A stretch of 64,000 nt of DNA from Caccocola sp964450835 (GTDB taxonomy: Bacteria > Synergistota > Synergistia > Synergistales > Synergistaceae): positions 19,905 to 83,904 of the forward strand of contig CAYVEQ010000002.1 in the NCBI GenBank assembly GCA_964450835.1, given 5' to 3'. The notes under the pieces are model-generated. The model saw nothing but the letters and a program-made list of their open reading frames with translations. It did not search any database and was not told the origin of the DNA. This document shows, piece after piece, positions 1-7,966 of the stretch; the first letter of the stretch is position 1; each line of letters starts with the position of its first letter. The translations under genes were made by a program, and so were the position numbers.

Positions 1-124
1 AAGCTCCGCCTTCAGTTCGCGCAGACGCGGGGTGTCGCGCGCGCCGGATATTTCCGTGCGCAGCCACCCGATCTTCGCATGAGGGAAGTTCCTCAAAATT
101 TCACTGTCAATCGCGATTTTTCAT
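1..124 (-). CDS. B3/B4 tRNA-binding-domain protein, 5' end only, reading frame disrupted after the start codon
   Basis: Partial gene running off the window edge. Minus-strand translation from about position 118 down to 1 reads like the start of B3/B4-domain proteins (the PheT beta-subunit editing-type fold as a stand-alone protein), with I-A-I-D-S-E-I-L then N-F-P-H-A-K-I-G. A strong AAGGAG (133-138) sits 8 bases before an ATG at 122-124, but that ATG opens only a five-codon frame. Removing one A from the A5 run (117-121) would join the ATG to the B3/B4 frame. Otherwise the start must be a TTG at 94-96 without a good ribosome site. It is the last gene of the run that includes the Gx transporter. 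Family assignment is from a short stretch and is tentative; the frame problem is directly visible. Confidence 0.5.
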
Positions 125-142
125 TTTTCGCGCTCCTTACGT

Positions 143-640
143 TTACCGCGTGATTTGCCTGACGCGCGCGCAGATTTTGTCGGCGAGCCAGCCGACCGCC
201 CAGCCTGCAGCGCTTCCCGCCGCGAAAAGCGGCAGGACATAGAGCCAAAGGCGGCGGTCTCCCACAAGCGCTGCCGCGACGGCAGTCTGTCCCGCGTTGA
301 ATGCCCACGCTCCCGCGACGCTGACCCAAGGCAGCGAGAGAGAATCTTTCCGCCTCCGGTAGACGAGCGTCATCGCCGAGGCCGCGGCCATGCCGCCGGA
401 AAGAGAGCAAAGCGCAGCGAAAACATTCCCCGCGGCAAGCCATGCGAGAGCGACGCGCAGGAGCGTGACGGCGAAGGCTTCGGGCGCGCCCATCAGGACG
501 AGCGCGGCGAGCGAAAAGACGTTCGCCGCTCCGAGCTTCATGCCCGGCGCGGGCATCGGAATGGCGCTCTCCGCCATATTCACGGCGAGGGCGCATGCTG
601 TCAATAAAGAAGTGAGGACAAGGCGGCGCGTATTCATCAC
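143..640 (-). CDS. Gx transporter family membrane protein (EetB-like)
   Basis: 165-residue, very hydrophobic protein with about five membrane segments, of the family historically annotated as heptaprenyl diphosphate synthase component I. The N-terminus carries the family's pattern of small residues and prolines followed by G-x-K-L-G-A-A-N at about residues 33-40, near the G-x pattern that names the family. Its start overlaps the stop of the NusG-domain-II gene by 4 bases, so the two are translationally coupled. In Listeria-type flavin-based extracellular electron transfer loci, proteins of this family and of the NusG-II family (EetB and EetA, from memory) occur with ApbE, the same trio seen here. 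Direct function is unknown; quinone or flavin electron-transfer membrane anchoring is inference. Confidence 0.75.
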   Translation of the reverse strand: MMNTRRLVLTSLLTACALAVNMAESAIPMPAPGMKLGAANVFSLAALVLMGAPEAFAVTLLRVALAWLAAGNVFAALCSLSGGMAAASAMTLVYRRRKDSLSLPWVSVAGAWAFNAGQTAVAAALVGDRRLWLYVLPLFAAGSAAGWAVGWLADKICARVRQITR

Positions 641-1005
641 TCGCTCACCGCATCCGGTCCGCCTTTCGGCTCGCCGGTCACGCGAAGGACGAGCCTGTGC
701 GGCAGGCAGACGGCTCCTTCGCCGGGGCGCGAAATTTCGCCGGTGCGCACGCAGACAAGGTCGGGACAGTCCGCCGACACTACGGCGGCGCGTCCCTCTC
801 CGACGCGCACGACGTTAAAGCCGCCGCCGGCCTTTACCGTAATGTCGCGCGGCTCCGTGTCAAGCGGAATTTTCATGATGATTTTTCCGTTCACCGCTAT
901 TTCCGCGTATTCGGCCGTCTGAAAGCCGCGCGCAAACAGCGCCGCAGCGCAGAGAGCCGTTCCGGCGGCAGCGGCGAGCGCCGCCGCGCGGTCGAGCCGC
1001 CTCAT
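637..1005 (-). CDS. NusG domain II-containing protein (EetA-like)
   Basis: 122 residues: an N-terminal membrane anchor or signal (about residues 8-27), then a small beta domain. The domain shows the NusG-II hallmark D-C-P-D-x-x-C-V followed by a Gly-Pro-Gly turn and C-L-P-H-R (about residues 79-105). The paired cysteines are conserved in this family, whose founding domain is an insertion in some NusG proteins; these stand-alone versions are not transcription factors. The gene overlaps both neighbours by 4 bases (ApbE upstream, Gx transporter downstream), so the three form one tight operon. Extracytoplasmic location is inferred from the anchor. Role in electron transfer is inferred from context. 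Confidence 0.8.
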   Translation of the reverse strand: MRRLDRAAALAAAAGTALCAAALFARGFQTAEYAEIAVNGKIIMKIPLDTEPRDITVKAGGGFNVVRVGEGRAAVVSADCPDLVCVRTGEISRPGEGAVCLPHRLVLRVTGEPKGGPDAVSE

Positions 1006-2060
1006 TCCCCCTCTCCTCGCGCGGCAAGCGCCATGTCATCGGATGTGAGGCGGAAAATATCCCGCGCAGGGGGAGTGACCAGCACCTCGCCCTCCTCGGT
1101 TACGAGAACGGCTATTATATCCCTGTGCTTTTTAAGAAACCCGGGCGCGCGGCGCCGTCCCATGACGAAAAGCGCCGTGCAGAGCGCGTCGGCGCGGTAA
1201 GAGAGAGAGTCGGCCACAGTGACGGACGAAAGGCCGGATTGCGCCGGACGCCCGGTCGCAGGGTCGAGTATATGGTGATAACGCATCCCGTTCTTTTCAA
1301 AATAGCGTTCGTAAGGCCCCGAAGTCACGACGGAAAGCCCCTTAGACTCTATTGTGCCGAAATACTCCCCGCGGGGGCTCTCCGGGCGCTGAAGCCCCGC
1401 GCGCCACGGCCCGCCGCGCGGCGGCTCGCCGATGAAATCGAGATTGCCGCCGAGGTCGATTATCGCGCCGCGCGCGCCAGCGTCCGACAGGAAATCTTTC
1501 AGGCGATCCGCGACATAGCCCTTCGCAATCGCGCCGAGGTCAAGCGCCATGCCGCGCGGCAGTTTCGCGAAGTGCGCACCCTTTTCGCTTCGCAGTTCGA
1601 TTTTTGTGTAATCCGTATGTTTCAGCGCTTCGGAGATTTCAGAGCCGGAGGGCACGCGCGCGTCCGGCGAGCCTATCTTCCACAAAGATGAAAGGCCGCC
1701 GAGCGCGGGATTGAACGCGCCGCCGGTGAAATCGGCCATCTCCACGGCGAGCGCGATAAGCCGTGTCGTCTCTTGGCTCACCGCGACCCACCCGCCGCCC
1801 GCCGCGTTGAGGCGCGCGATGTCGGAAGAGGGGATATTCATCGAAAAGAGATTTTCAAGAGAGACGATAATGTCGTCGGCGGCCTTCAGTTTTTCTTCGG
1901 CATTCCGCGCGCCGTACAGAGATAGGCGGACGTATGTGCCGAGGCGGAAATTTTCAAAGACAGCGGGCTTCGCGCCAAGGGATCCGCGCGCGGCGAAAGG
2001 CGCGGCGGCGAAAAGAAGCGCGGCGGCCGCGGTAAAAAGACAAAGCGCGCTTCTTTTCAT
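1002..2060 (-). CDS. apbE: FAD:protein FMN transferase (ApbE/FmnB)
   Basis: 352 residues with an N-terminal signal peptide (hydrophobic residues about 5-25), so it acts outside the cytoplasm. ApbE proteins move FMN from FAD onto a Thr/Ser of target proteins such as RnfG/RnfD, NqrB/C or PplA. Visible family features are G-T-Y-V-R-L near residue 41, a D-L-G-A-I-A-K-G-Y-V motif near the centre, I-I-D-L-G-G-N, and H-H-I-L-D-P-A-T-G-R-P in the C-terminal half. It is the first gene of a minus-strand operon with the NusG-II and Gx genes. A TATAAT -10 box lies on the minus strand at 2095-2100, about 35 bases upstream of the ATG; no good -35 was found. Assignment is secure; the target protein is not in this window. 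Confidence 0.93.
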   Translation of the reverse strand: MKRSALCLFTAAAALLFAAAPFAARGSLGAKPAVFENFRLGTYVRLSLYGARNAEEKLKAADDIIVSLENLFSMNIPSSDIARLNAAGGGWVAVSQETTRLIALAVEMADFTGGAFNPALGGLSSLWKIGSPDARVPSGSEISEALKHTDYTKIELRSEKGAHFAKLPRGMALDLGAIAKGYVADRLKDFLSDAGARGAIIDLGGNLDFIGEPPRGGPWRAGLQRPESPRGEYFGTIESKGLSVVTSGPYERYFEKNGMRYHHILDPATGRPAQSGLSSVTVADSLSYRADALCTALFVMGRRRAPGFLKKHRDIIAVLVTEEGEVLVTPPARDIFRLTSDDMALAARGEGE

Positions 2061-2100
2061 AAAAATCCCGCCCTTTCGCGAACTGTTCGCGTCAATTATA

Positions 2101-2713
2101 GCAAAGGAAACGACGCAGGCGCGCTAAAAAAAGACCGGGCGGACCGCGCGTGAAAAATTTCAAAAGCACGCGCGTCCGCTCGGATAAAAAGCCGCGGGCA
2201 GGCGGCGCGATGTCGTATAAAAAAGAGCGCGAGGATGGCGCGGGCGATAAAAGATCACGCAGGCAGCGGGCCTGAAAAAGAGCCGGCGGCGCGCGGGCGG
2301 CGCGGCAGGGAACGCCCGCGGCGAACGTGATGCGGCTGCCGGGCGGGTCCCGCGCAAACGGCGCGGCATTTTTGTTTTCTTTAACGCGCTCTTGCGCTTC
2401 GCCGCGTGCCGAAAAGCCGTTGTATCGTGCGTCAGATGGAAATATATTGAAGCTCCCGCGCGTTCGTGTCCCGTCGCGCGCAGTGCAGCCTGTCCGCCGG
2501 TTTCTTTTGTCTGTGTATTGCGGGTGGTTCGCGCTTTGTCGCGCGAGGCGCGCCGTGAGGAAAACCCCCGTGTCCGCCGGTGCGAGCCGCGCTGCGTCGG
2601 CCGCGCCGGTGCACCGAAGCGTCAATGAACGCTGCGCGGTCCGCTCACACGCGCGGGGCCGGAGCGTGTATCCCGTCCTTCCAGCCGTCGCTTTGCTTCG
2701 CCAAGCCGCCGGC
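2101..2713. other. intergenic region without a supported gene
   Basis: About 610 bases between the divergent apbE and HAD genes. Open frames exist on both strands but are rich in Arg, Ala and Pro, have no ribosome binding site and resemble no family, as expected from GC-rich shadows. No tRNA, terminator with a U-tract or repeat was recognised. Confidence 0.5.
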
Positions 2714-2742
2714 TTGTTGATTTTCACAACGCACCGTATAAT
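2714..2742 (+). promoter_or_regulatory. sigma-70-type promoter of the HAD gene
   Basis: TTGTTG (2714-2719), a 17-base spacer and a perfect TATAAT (2737-2742), 44 bases before the ATG of the HAD phosphatase gene. Confidence 0.7.
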
Positions 2743-2786
2743 ATTTTCCGACTGCGGTTTTCGCAGACAGCGACGGAGGGGAAAAT

Positions 2787-3617
2787 ATGACAGACGGATT
2801 TGTCGCCGACGCTTTTATCTTCGACGTCGACGGCGTGCTGCTTGACGTGACTGAATCTTTCCACGAAGTCATCAGGCTGGCGGTAGAGACGGGCTGGGAA
2901 AAATTCTGTGGCGGCGCGTGCGACGCCCGCGGCTACGGCCCGGGGCACGCGTGGGTGCTGAAACGTCACGGAAGTTTTAACGACGATTACGACATCGTCT
3001 GGACGCTGCTTTCGATGGCGAAAGCGAGCGGCGAAAAAAAACTTTCGCTCGCGCTGCCTAGTCCGGAGCGTCTCGCCGAGGAGCTGCGGGATTTGCGCGC
3101 GCCGCTCGGCGAATGGCTTTCAGCCAGATACGGAGAACTTCCCCCGCGCGGCCCTGTGCGCGCCCTATGCGCGGAACTCTACGGAGACGCCGGGCGCGGG
3201 CTGAATAAGCGCGAGAAGCCGCTGCTCTCGCGGCGTTGGGACGAGCTCGGCCTGCCGGTCGCGATATACTCCGGGCGCAACGCCTTTGAATGGACCCTCG
3301 CGAAAAAGAACCTCGGCTGGGAGGATTTTCCCGACACCCTCGTTATCCACTCCGACCTCGGCATAAAAAAGCCGTCGCCCGCGGGGCTTGAAATTTTGTG
3401 CGGCCGCATGGGCGTCTCCTCTCCGGTATTCTTCGGCGACACTGCGAGCGACATGAAAGCGCAGGCGTCGTTCGGGCGCGGGCGCTTTGCCGCCATAGGG
3501 CATCTGCTGCCGGAAGCCCGGTACAGATTCGACACGACGGAAGAGGCGGTCGCGGCTTTCGCGCCGGAGCGGGCGAAACGGGCCGCGGCAAAGGCGGAGG
3601 CGCGTCCGCGAACTTGA
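2787..3617 (+). CDS. HAD-superfamily hydrolase
   Basis: 276-residue cytoplasmic phosphatase-like protein. All four HAD motifs are visible: motif I F-D-V-D-G-V-L-L-D near residues 12-20 (nucleophile and acid/base Asp), motif II in Y-S-G-R, motif III Lys in K-K-P-S-P, and motif IV F-F-G-D-T-A-S-D-M. A large insertion with W-V-L-K-R-H-G-S-F-N-D-D-Y-D forms the cap. The pattern recalls the HAD subfamily linked with histidinol-phosphate aminotransferase (TIGR01548), but no such partner is here, so the substrate is unknown. GGAGGGG lies 5 bases before the ATG. The stop codon overlaps the -35 box of the next promoter. Confidence 0.85.
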   Translation: MTDGFVADAFIFDVDGVLLDVTESFHEVIRLAVETGWEKFCGGACDARGYGPGHAWVLKRHGSFNDDYDIVWTLLSMAKASGEKKLSLALPSPERLAEELRDLRAPLGEWLSARYGELPPRGPVRALCAELYGDAGRGLNKREKPLLSRRWDELGLPVAIYSGRNAFEWTLAKKNLGWEDFPDTLVIHSDLGIKKPSPAGLEILCGRMGVSSPVFFGDTASDMKAQASFGRGRFAAIGHLLPEARYRFDTTEEAVAAFAPERAKRAAAKAEARPRT

Positions 3618-3642
3618 CAGCGTCCGATTTTGTAATTACAAT
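3614..3642 (+). promoter_or_regulatory. near-consensus sigma-70 promoter of the phenylacetate-CoA ligase unit
   Basis: TTGACA (3614-3619), 17-base spacer, TACAAT (3637-3642). The -35 box contains the stop codon of the HAD gene. The start of transcription would lie near 3650, giving a leader of about 270 bases. Confidence 0.8.
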
Positions 3643-3920
3643 CAGCTTGCATTCAGTCGGAATTTTTTATCGGGGAGGAACGCGAGGAATGACGGCAACG
3701 CGCGGGAAGTTCGGTTTCGTCGTGCCGCTGCGGCCGTTCGCGCACGCCGGCTCCGCCGCTCTACCGCGAAACGGCTCCGCTCGCCCGTGTCCGGGCGGAA
3801 CAGATACCGCCGGCCTTTGCCGCGTAAGCAGGCCCTGCTTTTCCCTGCCGCCCAGCTTTTTTTGCGCCGCCGCGCGCGGCGTCAGCACTCTCATATAACC
3901 ACGGAAGGAACTGAGAAAAA
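3643..3920 (+). other. long untranslated leader of the phenylacetate-CoA ligase gene
   Basis: About 270 bases between the promoter and the ligase ATG. It contains a small open frame (ATG at 3690, stop at 3896-3898, 69 codons) preceded by a GGGGAGG-type site at 3673-3679, and a short snap-back GCAGG/CCTGC near 3830 followed by TTTT. The small frame resembles no known protein and has three Phe codons in its first 19; a leader-peptide attenuator is possible but not shown. No T-box or other known riboswitch core was recognised. Confidence 0.35.
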
Positions 3921-5228
3921 ATGCAAAAGGAAAATTACTACCAGCCGGACATCGAATGCGCCCCGCGCGAGGTGATCAGGAAGTGGCAGTCCGACGGTCT
4001 TGTCCGCACGGTCAAACACGCCTACGAAAACTCAGCCTACTACCGTAAAAAGATGGACGACCACGGAGTTAAGCCGGAGGACATCAAAGGCCTTGAGGAC
4101 ATCACCAAGCTACCCTTCATGAGCAAAGATGACCTTCGCGAGGCATATCCTTACGGCCTCCTCTGCAAGCCTCTCCGCGATTGCGTCCGCATTCAGTCGA
4201 CCAGCGGCACGACCGGGCGGCGTGTCATAGCCTTCTACACGCAGCACGACATCGACATCTGGGACATGACCTGCGCACGCGCGATAGTCGCGGCGGGCGG
4301 AACGCCCGACGACGTTGTGCAGGTCTGCTACGGCTACGGCCTCTTCACCGGCGGCCCCGGCCTCAACGGCGGCTCACATATGCTTGGCTCGCTCACCCTC
4401 CCGATGTCCTCCGGCTCGACAGACCGCCAGATACAGTTCATGCAGGACTTAGGCTCCACCATCCTCTGCTGCACTCCGTCATACGCCGCCTACATAGGAG
4501 AGACGATCGTCGAAAGAGGGCTTCAGGACACCATCAGACTCAAGGCCGGCATCTTCGGCGCGGAGGCGTGGAGCGAGGAAATGCGCCGCGACATAGAAAA
4601 AAACCTCCGCATCAAAGCATACGACATCTACGGCCTCACAGAGCTTGAAGGCCCCGGGGTCAGCTACGAGTGCTCCGACCAGCACGGCATGCATATCTGC
4701 GAGGACCAGTTCATACCGGAGCTGATAGACCCCGTGACGGGCGAGACTCTCCCCGACGGCGAGAAGGGCGAGCTCGTCTTCACCTCTCTCAACAAAGAGG
4801 CATTCCCGATGGTGCGCTACCGCACGCGCGACATCTGCATACTTTCGCACGCGCAGTGCCCGTGCGGCCGCACTCACGTCCGCATGTCCAAGCCGATGGG
4901 CCGCAGCGACGATATGCTCATCATCAAGGGAGTCAACGTCTTCCCGTCGCAGATTGAGACAGTCCTCCTCAACCACGGATACGCGCCTAACTACCAGCTC
5001 GTCGTCGACCGCGTCAACAACACCGACACTCTTGACATCAACGTCGAAATGATTCCCGAAATGTTCAGCGACAACATCGGCGAGATAACGTCGCGCGAAC
5101 AGGAGCTTGTCGGTGCGCTCAAAGGCTTCCTCGGAATATACGCGAAAGTGCATCTCGTGGCGCCCAAGAGCATACAGCGCAGCGAAGGCAAGGCGGTTCG
5201 CATCATCGACAACCGCAAGCTCTACTAA
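3921..5228 (+). CDS. paaK: phenylacetate-CoA ligase (AMP-forming)
   Basis: 435 residues, full length for the PaaK family of adenylate-forming enzymes. The ATP-binding P-loop S-T-S-G-T-T-G-R-R is near residue 92, with Y-G-L-T-E-L-E-G-P-G-V in the middle and the C-terminal R-S-D-D-M-L-I-I-K-G-V-N-V-F-P-S motif. The C-terminal domain ends with a Lys-containing E-G-K-A-V-R. The enzyme converts aryl acetates plus CoA and ATP to acyl-CoA, AMP and PPi, or runs in reverse to make ATP during aromatic amino-acid fermentation. The gene is followed after 32 bases by a tandem-ACT protein, the usual partner in anaerobes. The reverse, energy-yielding direction is inference from the fermentative context. Confidence 0.92.
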   Translation: MQKENYYQPDIECAPREVIRKWQSDGLVRTVKHAYENSAYYRKKMDDHGVKPEDIKGLEDITKLPFMSKDDLREAYPYGLLCKPLRDCVRIQSTSGTTGRRVIAFYTQHDIDIWDMTCARAIVAAGGTPDDVVQVCYGYGLFTGGPGLNGGSHMLGSLTLPMSSGSTDRQIQFMQDLGSTILCCTPSYAAYIGETIVERGLQDTIRLKAGIFGAEAWSEEMRRDIEKNLRIKAYDIYGLTELEGPGVSYECSDQHGMHICEDQFIPELIDPVTGETLPDGEKGELVFTSLNKEAFPMVRYRTRDICILSHAQCPCGRTHVRMSKPMGRSDDMLIIKGVNVFPSQIETVLLNHGYAPNYQLVVDRVNNTDTLDINVEMIPEMFSDNIGEITSREQELVGALKGFLGIYAKVHLVAPKSIQRSEGKAVRIIDNRKLY

Positions 5229-5260
5229 TCGGACAGGCAACGCCAGAAAGGGGCAGAGAG

Positions 5261-5698
5261 ATGACAGTAAAACAGGTATCCGTCTTTCTTGAGAACAAAC
5301 CGGGCAGACTAGCGGAACTTGTGGAACTTCTCCGCAGACACGGGATAGACATGAGGGCGCTCACTCTCGCGGAAGCCTCGGACTTCGGGATAGTCCGCCT
5401 GATAGCGGACGACCCCGACAAGACTCACAAGGCGCTCAAAGACGAGGGCCACATTTCTTCCGTCACGCCTGTGATAGCGGCCTCGGTCTCGGACACTCCG
5501 GGCGCGCTTTACGGGATACTCGAAGCGATGCGCGAGAACGGGATCAATATAGAATACACCTACGCCTTCACGACGCGCAAAGACAACGGCGCCTACATGG
5601 TCTTCCGCGTGGCCGACAGCAGCATAGAAGCGGCGGAAAAACTTCTCAAAGAGCGCGACATCAAAATCGTCTCGCAGGAAGATCTCTACAATCTCTAA
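5261..5698 (+). CDS. tandem ACT-domain protein
   Basis: 145 residues made of two ACT domains (about 1-68 and 70-143), starting M-T-V-K-Q-V-S-V-F-L-E-N-K-P-G-R-L, the typical first beta strand and ligand loop. The second repeat begins S-D-T-P-G-A-L-Y-G-I-L. ACT pairs bind amino acids at their interface. Proteins of this type lie beside phenylacetate-CoA ligase or indolepyruvate oxidoreductase genes in many anaerobes and are thought to sense aromatic or branched-chain amino acids. GGGGCAGAGAG precedes the ATG. Probably cotranscribed with paaK. Confidence 0.88.
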   Translation: MTVKQVSVFLENKPGRLAELVELLRRHGIDMRALTLAEASDFGIVRLIADDPDKTHKALKDEGHISSVTPVIAASVSDTPGALYGILEAMRENGINIEYTYAFTTRKDNGAYMVFRVADSSIEAAEKLLKERDIKIVSQEDLYNL

Positions 5699-5703
5699 GA
5701 AAA

Positions 5704-5739
5704 CGGCAGAGCCCCGCGAGCGCGCGGGGCTCTGCCGTG
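5704..5739 (+). terminator. 16-bp perfect hairpin after the ACT gene, no U-tract
   Basis: A perfect 16-base stem (5704-5719 with 5724-5739) closed by a 4-base loop begins 5 bases after the ACT stop codon. No T-run follows on the plus strand; four A's precede it. It could be a weak terminator, a 3'-end stabiliser or a Rho-linked element. Confidence 0.55.
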
Positions 5740-5766
5740 TCAGCGCGTAGCGCCGCACGCGCGCTA

Positions 5767-6095
5767 TTGACATTCACGCGACGAAGCGCAAAAATAACAT
5801 TCGTTATTAGGCCAAATGCGATGAGGGAAAGAAGTAAGCCCGCGGACACTCCCGCAGAGAGCCGCCGGTCGGTGTAAGGCGGCGGAGAGACGGACCGAAA
5901 TACATTCCAGGAGCAGCGCGCTGAACGGACGCGAAGCGTCTCAGTAGGAGGCGACGGGTTCGCCCGTAAAAGCGAAGAGGGTGCCGGCTGCGCGCCGCAC
6001 CCTGCGAGGGCGTTTTCCGCGAGGGAACGCCGAACTGAGGTGGTACCACGGGATTAGTGCCCGTCCTCTGACACGGGAGGGCGGGCTTTTCTGTC
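5767..6095 (+). promoter_or_regulatory. T-box riboswitch with promoter, in front of an acyl-CoA ligase
   Basis: A TTGACA -35 box (5767-5772) precedes a leader starting near 5805. Stem I carries the AGTA of the loop-E region (5833-5836) and the A-G-A-G-A-G bulge (5856-5861). After GAA (5897-5899) comes A-TAC-A; TAC at 5901-5903 is the likeliest specifier, giving tRNA-Tyr, by its position before A-T-T-C-C. The T-box proper is at 6037-6050 with TGGTACCAC, where TGG pairs with the tRNA NCCA end. A terminator follows (6058-6090, GCCCGTCCT pairing with AGGGCGGGC, then TTTT), with the antiterminator overlapping its 5' side. The T-box class is clear; the specifier is less sure. Uncharged tRNA should permit transcription of the downstream ligase gene. 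Confidence 0.87.
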
Positions 6096-6143
6096 GCCGC
6101 CGCTCCTTGGAAGAACGGCGAAATTTTCAGGAGGAGATCAGAA

Positions 6144-7778
6144 ATGCCCATTACCGACCTGCTTGAGCGCAACGCGCACGAGTTCTGCCACGAGACCGCT
6201 CTTGTCGAAATCAATCCGGAAGTCAAAGAAATCCGCCGCGTCACATGGAAGGAATACGAGCTGATAGAGTCGAGTCCCACGGAAAGCTACCGCCGCGAGA
6301 TAACATGGGGCGTCTTTGACGAGAAAGCGAACCGCTGCGCGAACCTGTTGCTCTCGCGCGGCATCAAAAAGGGCGACAAAGTCGCCATACTTATGATGAA
6401 CTGCCTCGAATGGCTGCCGCTCTATTTCGGAATACTGAAAACCGGCGCCATCGCCGTCCCTCTGAACTTCCGCTACACAGCGGAGGAGATAAAATACTGC
6501 CTTGACCTCGCGGAAGTGGACGCGATCTTCTTCGGCGCCGAATTCATCGGAAGAATCGAGAACATCTGCGACCAGATACCGCGCGTCAAACTGCGGTTTT
6601 TCATCGGAGACGGCTGCCCGCGCTTCGCTGAGAACTACGTTCACCTGGCGGCGAACCTTTCGAGCTTCTCGCCGCGCATACTGCTCTCCGACGACGACGA
6701 CGCGGCGATATACTTCTCGTCGGGCACGACGGGGTTCCCGAAAGCCATTCTTCACGCGCACCGCGCCCTCATGCACTCGGCGAAGGTGGAGCAAAGCCAC
6801 CACGGCCAGTGCCACGACGACATCTTCCTCTGCATTCCCCCGCTCTACCATACTGGAGCTAAAATGCACTGGTTCGGCAGCCTGATTTCCGGAAGCAAAG
6901 GCATACTGCTGAAAGGTACGGATCCAAGGACTGTCATCGAAACGGTGTCGAACGAGAAATGCACAATCGTCTGGCTGCTCGTGCCGTGGGTGCAGGATAT
7001 TCTCGACGCCATTGACGACGGCAGGATAAACCTCAACGATTACGAGCTGTCTCAGTGGCGCCTCATGCACATAGGCGCGCAGCCCGTGCCGCCGAGCCTG
7101 ATTACCAGGTGGAAACGCGTATTCCCGAGCCATTTGTACGACACGAACTACGGCCTGTCGGAATCCATCGGCCCGGGCTGCGTACACCTGGGCGTCGGCA
7201 ATCTCCATAAGGTCGGAGCGATCGGAATCCCAGGCTACGGATGGGAGGCCAAAATAGTCGACACGGCTGGCGCCACGGTTACCGACGGCAGCGTCGGCGA
7301 GCTTGCCGTGAAAGGGCCCGGCGTCATGAAATGCTACTACAACGACCCGCGCGCGACAGACGAGGTGCTCCGCGACGGCTGGCTGCTCACGGGAGACATG
7401 GCGCGCCAGGACGAGGACGGCTTCATCTTCCTTGTAGACCGCAAGAAAGACGTGATAATAAGCGGCGGAGAAAATCTCTACCCTGTGCAGATAGAGGACT
7501 TCCTCCGCGAAAACGACGCGATAAAGGACGCCGCTGTCATCGGTCTGCCGGACAAGCGGCTGGGCGAGATAGCGGCGGCGATAATCGAGCTCAAGCCCGG
7601 CGTGAAATGCACGGAGCAGGACATCGAAGAGTTCTGCAAAGAGCTGCCGCGCTACAAACGTCCGCGCCGCATAATCTTCGCCGACATACCGCGCAACCCG
7701 ACAGGGAAGATAGAAAAGCCGAAGCTGCGCCAGATCTACCGCGCGGACAACCTGGTCGCGCAGCAGACCAACGGATAG
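6144..7778 (+). CDS. AMP-dependent acyl-CoA synthetase, T-box controlled
   Basis: 544 residues of the class I adenylate-forming family. Core motif F-S-S-G-T-T-G-F-P-K near residue 190, Y-G-L-S-E-S motif A5, T-G-D-M motif A7, D-R-K-K-D-V-I-I-S-G-G-E-N hinge motif A8, and P-T-G-K-I-E-K with the catalytic Lys near residue 525. It joins a carboxylic acid to CoA using ATP, or the reverse; the substrate cannot be read from sequence, though the neighbouring paaK/ACT pair and a T-box suggest an acid derived from an amino acid. AGGAGGAG at 6129-6136 precedes the ATG by 7 bases. It ends 68 bases before tRNA-Thr. Confidence 0.85.
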   Translation: MPITDLLERNAHEFCHETALVEINPEVKEIRRVTWKEYELIESSPTESYRREITWGVFDEKANRCANLLLSRGIKKGDKVAILMMNCLEWLPLYFGILKTGAIAVPLNFRYTAEEIKYCLDLAEVDAIFFGAEFIGRIENICDQIPRVKLRFFIGDGCPRFAENYVHLAANLSSFSPRILLSDDDDAAIYFSSGTTGFPKAILHAHRALMHSAKVEQSHHGQCHDDIFLCIPPLYHTGAKMHWFGSLISGSKGILLKGTDPRTVIETVSNEKCTIVWLLVPWVQDILDAIDDGRINLNDYELSQWRLMHIGAQPVPPSLITRWKRVFPSHLYDTNYGLSESIGPGCVHLGVGNLHKVGAIGIPGYGWEAKIVDTAGATVTDGSVGELAVKGPGVMKCYYNDPRATDEVLRDGWLLTGDMARQDEDGFIFLVDRKKDVIISGGENLYPVQIEDFLRENDAIKDAAVIGLPDKRLGEIAAAIIELKPGVKCTEQDIEEFCKELPRYKRPRRIIFADIPRNPTGKIEKPKLRQIYRADNLVAQQTNG

Positions 7779-7792
7779 AGGCGCGGGCGAGT

Positions 7793-7820
7793 TTGACAAG
7801 CATTTGAAATAAGATATAAT
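7793..7820 (+). promoter_or_regulatory. promoter of tRNA-Thr
   Basis: Perfect TTGACA (7793-7798) and perfect TATAAT (7815-7820) with a 16-base spacer, 25 bases before the tRNA 5' end. Confidence 0.85.
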
Positions 7821-7843
7821 ATTTCGCGGCGCTTACGCGAGCC

Positions 7844-7921
<78 letters not shown>

Positions 7922-7930
7922 GAAAGTCCA

Positions 7931-7966
7931 AGGGCCTTCGGAAAATTCCCCGAGGCTCTTTTTTTG
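7931..7966 (+). terminator. terminator after tRNA-Thr
   Basis: GGGCCTTCGG pairs with CCGAGGCTC around a short A/T loop and is followed by a run of seven T. Confidence 0.8.

Noticed and set aside
2092..2727. Open frame of 211 codons on the minus strand upstream of apbE
   Set aside because: Arg/Ala/Pro-rich, no ribosome site, no family resemblance, and it overlaps the HAD promoter; typical of GC-rich noncoding DNA.
5261..5698. Indolepyruvate oxidoreductase subunit beside paaK
   Set aside because: The downstream gene is clearly a tandem ACT protein; no oxidoreductase subunit lies in this region.
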